DNA of 64,000 nucleotides from Astrocystis sublimbata. Lineage: Eukaryota > Ascomycota > Sordariomycetes > Xylariales > Xylariaceae. Below the pieces are notes generated by a model, which searched no databases, was not told the origin of the DNA, and was given only the letters and a program-made list of their open reading frames with translations. The stretch is taken from contig JAJNNY010000045.1 in assembly GCA_022453515.1 (NCBI GenBank), positions 124,001-188,000 of the forward strand, in the 5' to 3' direction. Positions 57,089 through 64,000 of the stretch are shown one piece after another. Made by a program: the position numbers and the translations under genes. Numbering within the stretch: the stretch's first letter is position 1; every line of letters begins with the position of its first letter.

Positions 57089-58768
57089 ATGGCGTGGTCC
57101 AAGACCACCCGCATCAGCATTATGCTGGCCATCGACATCGTCTTCTTCCTCATCGAGCTGATCTCCGGTTTCATGGTTCACTCTCTGGCCTTGATGGCTG
57201 ATGCCTTTCATATGCTGAACGACATCATCTCATTGATTATTGGTCTGTGGGCTGTGACTGTCGCAACGCGAGCCACCACGAACCGCTTTTCCTACGGATG
57301 GCTTCGAGCCGAGATCCTCGGTGCTTTCTTTAATGCCGTGTTCCTGATTGCTCTGTGCATTTCCATCATCCTTGAGGCGGTCCAGCGGTTCGTGGAGCCC
57401 CAGGAGATCTCCAACCCGCAACTGATCCTCATCGTTGGCTGCTGCGGCCTTGCCTCCAATCTCGTTGGCTTCGTTGTCTTGGGAGGCCATGGACATGACC
57501 ACGGACACGACCACGATCACGACCACGATCACGGACACGAACATAGCCACGAGCATGCCCACCACCACGGCGACGACATTGGGGCTGCCGAGGAAGGGAG
57601 GGCCGGTTCTACGGGTGCGCTTATCGACAACGGCGAAGGCAGTTCGGATAACAACCGAAGCCTCAACTGGGAGCGACGACGAGCTAGCGGTTCTAAGAGG
57701 ACCCGATTCACGAACGTTGATGAGCTCAATATCCACCCTGCTAGTTTCAGACAGGATATCATCGACAGATCGACTGGTAGCGACGAGACGGACGAAAGCT
57801 CGGCCGAGGACAACGACACGGTGGACACTGCCATTCGTGACGAATCAACGGCGGACGAGAACTCACCTCTGATACCGAGTGGCAGTGGAAAGAACAATGG
57901 CACTATATCTAAGGACAAGCCTGCTCACCTTTCCATCGATCACCACCACAAGCACGACTCGCACGCTCACGATGACGCTCACCACGGTCATAACCACACC
58001 AAGCCAAAATCCAAGAAGAAGGGCAGCAGCCACGGCCACAACCATGCGGACATGGGCATGAACGCCATGGTTCTCCATGTCTTGGGCGACGCGCTGGGCA
58101 ACGTGGGTGTTATCGCTACGGCTCTAATCATCTGGCTTACCGACTGGCCCGGAAAACTCTACGCCGATCCTGCTGTCTCTCTGTTCATTACCCTTATCAT
58201 TCTGCGGTCGGCTATTCCTCTTACCAAGGCGACATCCAAGGTTCTCCTGCAGGCGACCCCGGATCACCTCGATCTCCAAGATGTCAAGGAGGACATCCAA
58301 CGATTGCCCGGGGTCATCAGCTGCCACCACGTGCATATCTGGCAGCTTTCGGATACCAAGGTGGTGGCTTCATTGCATGTGCAGATTGCGTTCCCTATTA
58401 CGGATGAGGGCGGAGCCAAGTACATGAAGTTGGCGAAGCAAGCACGGAGATGTCTTCACGCGTATGGCATTCATAGCGCGACCATTCAGCCTGAATTTTG
58501 CCTGGAGCAGGACTGTACTCACCAAGAGGAAGGGGTGGTACAAGTAGACGGACAGCAATCACCGGGGCAGCCCCCAGCCAAACTTGAGCCAGGCGACGGG
58601 TGTCTGTTGACGTGTGTCGACGATTGCAAGGATCAGGAGTGCTGCACGATCCCTCCGAAGGCATCGTCTAAGGCCAGTTCGAGTCGCCGAGGTAGTCACT
58701 CGTCGGCCCACGACCACGACCACGACCATGACCATGACCACGACCATACCTCGCACCAACATCCCTAG
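57089..58768 (+). CDS. zrc1: CDF-family zinc transporter (Zrc1/Cot1-like)
   Basis: Intronless, 559 residues. Proton-coupled export of zinc (and perhaps cobalt) from cytosol into the vacuole or ER, as in Zrc1/Cot1/SLC30 proteins. Six membrane segments are implied: TM1-2 carry HSLALMADAFHMLND with the His-x3-Asp zinc site, and TM5 carries HVLGDALGN with the second His-x3-Asp. Between TM4 and TM5 is a long loop with two His-rich clusters (residues about 135-160 and 288-320) separated by a Ser/Asp/Glu-rich segment. A cytosolic C-terminal domain (IQRLPGVISCHHVHIWQLS) is the usual CDF ferredoxin-like fold. The protein ends in another His/Asp repeat. Vacuolar location is inferred from the family. 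Confidence 0.93.
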   Translation: MAWSKTTRISIMLAIDIVFFLIELISGFMVHSLALMADAFHMLNDIISLIIGLWAVTVATRATTNRFSYGWLRAEILGAFFNAVFLIALCISIILEAVQRFVEPQEISNPQLILIVGCCGLASNLVGFVVLGGHGHDHGHDHDHDHDHGHEHSHEHAHHHGDDIGAAEEGRAGSTGALIDNGEGSSDNNRSLNWERRRASGSKRTRFTNVDELNIHPASFRQDIIDRSTGSDETDESSAEDNDTVDTAIRDESTADENSPLIPSGSGKNNGTISKDKPAHLSIDHHHKHDSHAHDDAHHGHNHTKPKSKKKGSSHGHNHADMGMNAMVLHVLGDALGNVGVIATALIIWLTDWPGKLYADPAVSLFITLIILRSAIPLTKATSKVLLQATPDHLDLQDVKEDIQRLPGVISCHHVHIWQLSDTKVVASLHVQIAFPITDEGGAKYMKLAKQARRCLHAYGIHSATIQPEFCLEQDCTHQEEGVVQVDGQQSPGQPPAKLEPGDGCLLTCVDDCKDQECCTIPPKASSKASSSRRGSHSSAHDHDHDHDHDHDHTSHQHP

Positions 58769-60195
58769 ATAGCATATGGTTTAAGGATATGGCGAGATGG
58801 TCGTATCGCATGGAATGGCGTTTGGGTGATAAGAAGTGGGAACCGAGACCCAGAGAAATCAAATGGATGATCTGCCTCGGTTCGCAGCATTTGTTGGCGT
58901 AGCACTGTCATTTCCGGAACTGTTATTATTTATTTGTATCAAGACTTGTGCTATGATGAGCGAGACAATGCAGACAAGAAGAAGAAGGAAAGTGAGGAAC
59001 TATGACAATGGGGTTAATGTTTTCTTAACGCCAGCGTGGAGGAACAGTCTTTATAATAAAAAGCGTGTCCGGTTCTCTCCATATCGCGAGTATATCTTCC
59101 AAAATCGCGGTGTGCTTGTAAGGGACAGCCAGACAGCCAGTCTTGCTTCCGGTCTTGCTGTGTGATCTCATCTTACGATGAGTTTGAGCTATCTATCAAT
59201 CATATGCCAGCGTTGTCATTGTTGGAGTCTATAGATAGGTACCTAAGGTACCCAGTCTGCTAGATGGTAGCTGCATGTCGAACATGTATGTAGGTGTGTA
59301 TTATTGATGTGTGATTCTATCTTGCATACAATCCGCCTCGCTCGCTGGTTGCGCCGACGGTGTTGGTGGAAATCCTGGATGATGCGTTGCGGCTGAAACT
59401 GTGAGTCCGCCAGATGGGTTTCACAGTAGCTCACGTCGCATCACGAAGGGGGGCAGAATAGCATGGACTTGGCCAGATTCCAACAAGCAAGCAACTTTTT
59501 TCTGTTTGTACAATACACCATATCCTGGTCATCTCAAGATGGAGCGGCAGTGGGGGGATATATGTTTATACGATACCGAAACAGAAATAAACGCGACAAC
59601 GTCGCGATACTGCCATTTGTCAACCGCATTCATCTCTGGCACTCTGCAATAAACCGCTTACACTCATTTGGCCCCTTGCATCCAACGCAGATACCTCAAC
59701 CAAGGCGCTGCCTGCACAGGACTCGATCTGACCAAAACCAATCAACTCGATTCAACTCTTTCGCATTCCAGACCATTTGGATAATCCGAGGCGCAATGCG
59801 ACTCTGCCGACAACTTTGATCAAGATGGCCTCCAGCTCGAAACCCCGAATTCTCCTCAAGTAATGTTCGTGCCCCCAAAGCGTGTGTCACGCACTGCCCG
59901 CGACACGGGCAAGCAAAGGCTTTGTGATTGATAAGACATTTACAATATTGGTGGTACAATGCTAACTAATGCATCTAGGCGGGATGCGATCGTTCGTCTT
60001 GGGATCGTCGAGGTGTTGCAATCGGAAGCGGGCACGATCTCGCACGATGGCGCCCGAATGGCAAGAGTTGGCAGGCGCATGAATGATCTCCTGCCAGCAT
60101 GAACCTTCCACAGATGCATTCAATCGCAACGGGCAACAGCCCCTTGAGGCAATGGCCAGCTGATCTGCCCTGGGATGGCTCTTGCCCGCCTGCAC

Positions 60196-60225
60196 CTCAC
60201 TCTCACCCTCACCCTCACCCTCACT
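60196..60225. repeat. (CTCACC)n short tandem
   Basis: About four CTCACC/CACCCT hexamer units in tandem (TCACCCTCACCCTCACCCTC). It is not the fungal telomere unit. Confidence 0.8.
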
Positions 60226-60621
60226 CGCTCGACTCGCACTCTCTGTGCTAATTACCCGTGGGCCTGATCTTGCTTGACCGCCGCCGAGACGCCTTACAGC
60301 TGAGCAGCCAGCCAGCCTCTCCCGTGCCTTGGCCGACCATCGATGGCCCGGATGATCAACGACTTGGTATCGTGAAACCGGATGCAATATGCAAACGCCA
60401 TCCCTCGGCCACCCGGCCGCTGCTGACCATCACCTTGTCTTCCATACAGCTTCCGAGCCTATACCTTCTGTACTTGCGCCTCTCCTCTTACTGCTGTGAT
60501 CCGAGTGAATTGTTTCTTCTTGTCTTTCTTTCTTTCCTTCTCGGGCTTTTCTCTTGCCGCTTTCGCCCCCAACGGCCTGACTGCTTTGGTTGCGAGTGTA
60601 TTTCTGCACGTGTGCTTTGTC

Positions 60622-60628
60622 GATATAA
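60622..60628 (+). promoter_or_regulatory. TATA-like element of the aspartic protease gene
   Basis: GATATAAG lies about 130 bases upstream of the ATG at 60756, and a second CATATAAG at about 60662. Either could be the core promoter; position alone supports this. Confidence 0.35.
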
Positions 60629-60755
60629 GTAAAATACGGCGTCTAGGAATACGGTGTCATCGCATATAAGGTTCTTATTAGGGCACCAGGCTGTCGCCCC
60701 TTCAAGCTCGCGCTGCGCTTTATCGTATCTAATCCGGCAATCGCAACTCATCGTC

Positions 60756-62230
60756 ATGAGGTCTCAATATGGCGCGGTCCTGGCGACTTTGCTCTCCCTG
60801 GGCCAAGACTCGGTCTCGGCTGCACCGACGGAGAGAAGGGGGCCACTCGACTCTGTGTTCGAAGTAACGACTCTTGGCGGGACGACTTTCAAGGTGAACC
60901 AAGTTCCGAATCAAAAATATTCCGGCGCTATCAAAGGTCGAGGAGCAATGGCCATGGCGAGGGCATATACCAAATATGGCGAACCCGTGCCCGACGATCT
61001 TCTCGCCTATATATATCAATTATTGGAGGATCTGGGGCTTATAGAGAAGCCCGGCGAGGGGAACGACACTGATGCGAGTCCACAGGGTGAGAAGACGTTT
61101 TGGTTGAAGACAGCCATGGAACCCGTGACCTTTTTTACTTACGAAGCCCTGTAGGAGAGGTCGCTGCCACGCCCCAGATGTTCGACTCGGAGTATCTGTC
61201 TCCAGTCCAGATCGGCACGCCTCCGCAGACGCTAAACCTCGATTTCGATACAGGGTCGTCCGATCTCTGGGTTTTCAGCAGCGAGACGCCGGCGAACCAG
61301 GTCGGTGGCCAGACCGTCTACAACATCCAGCAAAGCACGACCGCGCGGCTGCTGTCCGGACAATCGTGGGCCATTAGGTATGGCGACGGAAGCAGCTCCG
61401 GCGGCAATGTGTATCTGGATACGGTATCCATCGGGGGCATCACGGTCGAGAACCAGGCGATCGAGTCCGCTACTAACGTCTCGCTCGCCTTCACCCAACG
61501 CCCGGATACCGATGGGCTTGTCGGGCTCGCTTTCAGCGAGCTGAATACGGTGAAACCGACCCGGCAGTCGACCTTCTTCGACAATGCGATGCGGAACCTG
61601 GCCGCGCCGTTGTTTACGGCGAATCTCAGGGCAGCAGAACGTAGGGCGGCCCCCCCAAAATGAGCGAGGAACAGACTTATGTGTGTTGGTTGACTAACGG
61701 TGTTTCCAGCGGGAAACTATAATTTCGGGTTCATCGACGCCTCTGAGTTCACCGGCCAGATCACCTACACGCCCGTAAATACGAGCGCGGGCTTTTGGCA
61801 GTTCACATCGCAAGGGTTCAAGGTTGGCGGCTCGGACAACATGATACTCGCAGATCACCAAGCGATCGCCGACACGGGAACGACCCTCATGCTGGTGCCC
61901 GACAACATCGCCGCCGCGTACTACGCGCAGATCCCCGGTGCCGTGAATGCCGCGCAGACAGCCGGAGGCTATGTGATTCCTTGTGATGCTGCGATACCGG
62001 ACTACACGGCTGTGATCGGTCCCTACGAAGCTGTTATTCCGGGCGAGTACATCAAGTTTTCTCCTGTAGATGGCAACAGTTTTGCCGACGCGACGACTTG
62101 TTTTGGGGGTATCCAGGCGGTGCCGGCGGGGTTTCCGTTCGCCATCTATGGCGATGTGTTTCTGAAGTCGCAGTTTGTCGTGTTTCATGGCGGCGATATG
62201 ACGCTTGGGTTGGCACCGAAACCGTTGTGA
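60756..62230 (+). CDS. Secreted pepsin-like aspartic protease (A1 family)
   Basis: Exons 60756-61086, 61155-61640 and 61710-62230 give 445 residues. The protein starts [16 protein letters not shown], a signal peptide with cleavage likely near the Ala-Ala before PTERRG. A propeptide of about 85 residues follows, ending before the mature N-terminus around [13 protein letters not shown]. The catalytic motifs are [11 protein letters not shown] (Asp142) and [11 protein letters not shown] (Asp327). The flap Tyr lies in [12 protein letters not shown], and the C-terminal [17 protein letters not shown] closes the fold. Two late Cys residues (IPCDAA and TTCFGG) probably form the one conserved disulfide. 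No C-terminal GPI extension. This is the penicillopepsin/endothiapepsin type; an extracellular digestive role at acid pH is inferred. Confidence 0.93.
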
Positions 62231-63706
62231 TTTCATATACATACACGCACAAGGGACTCAAAAGTGAGGCTTCACAAATGATAATGTGATGATACGAGAT
62301 GTGACGAGTTACGGCCGGTTAGAGCGCATGTTTGGCGAGGGACTTCACTACGCGATTTATGATTTTTGTATTTAGGATACCTGGGTTTGATTGTTATTTG
62401 AGATTTGTTATTTGTTGCCAGGAGGGGAGTGCCTGAGTAAAGTAGCTGTGCATGTTGATGTATATGTATATACCTACCTACTCTATGGTTAAGGAACACA
62501 ATGGCAGCGGAGAAGTCATGTGCATGGAAACAGTAGATAGATTGTGATTTTGGGAGTTCGAGCGAATATCAAAATTCAGGAGGGCATTAGGAGATGGACG
62601 TCACTTGTTGGCGAGGTGCTGCTTGTGTATTTGAGCCTCCAAATGAAACAAGCCGAAAGGTATGAGCTCTGCTTGCGTGGCTACCTACCTAAGGTAATCG
62701 GCAAGTCCGGGATTGATTTCGCGAGATGAGTTTGTTGGCCAGGGAAATCGCATGATAGTTCACGGCTCCGATGTCACGTTTAGCACTTACTTTACCTCTC
62801 GCTCCGAGATTCGGTTTCCGCTCCTACTCGGGGACTGGACTCGGCGATGGAGGAGTTAAGTTCCTTGACAGCCAGTCATGCGATGTGAGAAATTGATGCA
62901 ATGTTTACTTATATTCGGTACGCTTTAGAATAAGCATCTGTTTGATCTGGTAACAATCATGTAATGGATTGCCATTTCTGCAGGGTATATGTTGTTCTAG
63001 AAACCAGCTTATAAGTTAAAGAATCACTGCTTTAAGGAATATATGTTTTTACCGCCTGTGATTAACGCTTCCTATTGCTATATCTGATGCGCATTGGAAT
63101 ATAGAAATGGATCTGATTATCAGGTTCAATTATATCGCGGGACGGGCAGGCGGCGATTGATCGCTACCGAGGTACTTGTAGGTTAGGTAGTGTCGCTATA
63201 ACGGGTAGTTCCGAATAGGGCCGGACGGGACGGTGTTGTTGGTATTTTTAGGTGAAACGTTCTGGGGATTATAATACTTACCTACCTGCTTTATTTAGCA
63301 AGTGTGTATAATAGGAAAGCAATTAAACTCTTTCCCTCCAAGTATATACCTGGATTGAAGATGATGCAAATACGTTGACTGGCGGTATGAGTTCGGACCA
63401 GGTCGGCTTTGACGGTCGGCTGAAGAGGATCTATCTACATACGGCGATGGGTGAAGTCGGACGTTACACGAATGAATCCTTGTCTCTGCGATGTGAGACG
63501 TCATCTGACAAACGGCTGAAGTTGTTGCCTGATGACTCGGTAACTTACGACTCAGTCAATGCTTGCTTACCTCCTCCTTCAACTTATTTCTCTTAAACTG
63601 ACATCAAATCAGTAATAGACCCTCAACTCGTAGAACTGACCTGCATGCCCAGACTCGTCGGCGCATAATCAATCAGTTGCCTTGTCGCATACCAAAACCA
63701 CCAACA
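62231..63706. other. Intergenic region (1.5 kb)
   Basis: Terminator of the protease gene and upstream region of the last gene. AT-rich around 62880-63120. No gene, repeat or RNA recognised. Confidence 0.5.
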
Positions 63707-64000
63707 ATGAACGCCCTCGTCAGCAGATTCCACGACCTAATACCAGACCAGCAGCACCGCCAAATCGCATACACCACCACCACAGCAACAGCCCTCCTCG
63801 CCCTGCTCGCCTACAGCAGACACTGCTACGTAGAATGGCACGCGCTCGGCGAGGGCGGCGTCCCGCACGACGTGCGGGGCTGGCTGATCAACGTCATCGC
63901 GCACCTCGTCGCGCGCACCGATCACCGCGCGGTGCCAGCGCCGTACGAGAAGCGCAATCGCAAGGCATCTTCGAGGTCCCTTCGTAAAGCCTTCCGCAAA
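63707..64000 (+). CDS. Small membrane protein, 3' partial
   Basis: An ATG in good context (CCAACAATGA) opens a frame to the window edge: 98 codons without a stop. After MNALVSRFHDLIPDQQHRQI there is one hydrophobic segment (TATALLALLAYSR, about residues 27-40), then a more polar region with HDVRGWLINVIAHLVA and a basic end (KRNRKASSRSLRK). I do not recognise a family; it could be the N-terminus of a larger membrane-anchored enzyme. Codon use (many C/G third positions) supports real coding. Confidence 0.55.
   Translation, partial: MNALVSRFHDLIPDQQHRQIAYTTTTATALLALLAYSRHCYVEWHALGEGGVPHDVRGWLINVIAHLVARTDHRAVPAPYEKRNRKASSRSLRKAFRK

Larger units (their letters stand above)
58769..60755. other. 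Intergenic region (2.0 kb)
   Basis: Terminator of the zinc transporter, then noncoding DNA. A CCCTCA-like tandem lies at 60196-60225. TATATAAG/GATATAAG elements near 60623-60668 lie 90-130 bases before the protease ATG. No gene supported; the minus-strand frame 59962-60387 lacks motifs. Confidence 0.5.

Noticed and set aside
60196..60225. CCCTCA repeats as an interstitial telomere
   Set aside because: Fungal telomeres are mostly CCCTAA/TTAGGG; this unit differs and is only about four copies long.
1..64000. Secondary-metabolite gene cluster
   Set aside because: No PKS, NRPS, terpene cyclase, P450 or cluster regulator found; oxidoreductases alone are not enough.

Overview
The window is genomic DNA from a filamentous ascomycete (Pezizomycotina, probably Sordariomycetes-like; the class is an inference). 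The evidence is short introns of about 44 to 150 nt (a few longer) with GTRNGY donors and CAG/TAG acceptors, widely spaced monocistronic genes on both strands, typical fungal families (GH3 beta-glucosidase with PA14, Zrc1-like CDF transporter, Osm1-like fumarate reductase fused to cytochrome b5, pepsin-like secreted protease, FAS1 protein, F-box and SET proteins), and long noncoding stretches rich in TACC/GGTA words. I rebuilt the spliced models by hand: every exon junction was checked for reading phase and every model keeps its family motifs.

Layout: 1-1400 (+) 3' part of a vanillin/salicylaldehyde-type aldehyde dehydrogenase; 1401-4404 mostly noncoding with an unresolved ORF trio; 4405-5655 (+) SDR with a mitochondrial-type presequence; 5938-6778 (-) conserved fungal protein with a myristoylation-like start; 7471-8696 (-) retinol-dehydrogenase-like SDR; 9289-9571 a MITE-like inverted-repeat element; 10185-12256 (-) ten-exon amidase; 12971-15872 (-) large secreted protein; 16800-17814 (+) F-box protein; 18384-19066 (-) secreted FAS1 protein; 19808-21955 (-) 715-aa orphan; 22474-24002 (+) SET protein; 25815-27871 (+) fumarate reductase-cytochrome b5; 28944-29452 a probable zinc-finger pseudogene; 29.5-39.06 kb a gene desert; 39063-41138 (+) hexose transporter; 43273-45752 (-) Cdc1/Ted1-type ER phosphoesterase; 46724-49595 (-) GH3 beta-glucosidase; 53091-53687 (+) VOC/glyoxalase-fold protein; 57089-58768 (+) CDF zinc transporter; 60756-62230 (+) aspartic protease; 63707-end (+) start of a small membrane protein.

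The genes do not form a recognisable biosynthetic cluster: there is no PKS, NRPS, terpene synthase or pathway regulator. The first 16 kb groups oxidoreductases (ALDH, two SDRs) with an amidase and could serve catabolism of aromatic or amide compounds, but nothing shows co-regulation. The hexose transporter, GH3 enzyme and secreted protease fit a saprotrophic or plant-associated lifestyle. I found no CRISPR, rRNA, convincing tRNA or intact transposon, and no clearly undescribed system. The best leads are the MITE-like element, the two orphan proteins, the 17-nt micro-exon in the amidase, the inverted repeat flanking the TATA box of the GH3 promoter, the long gene desert, and recurrent 8-9 nt words in noncoding DNA.
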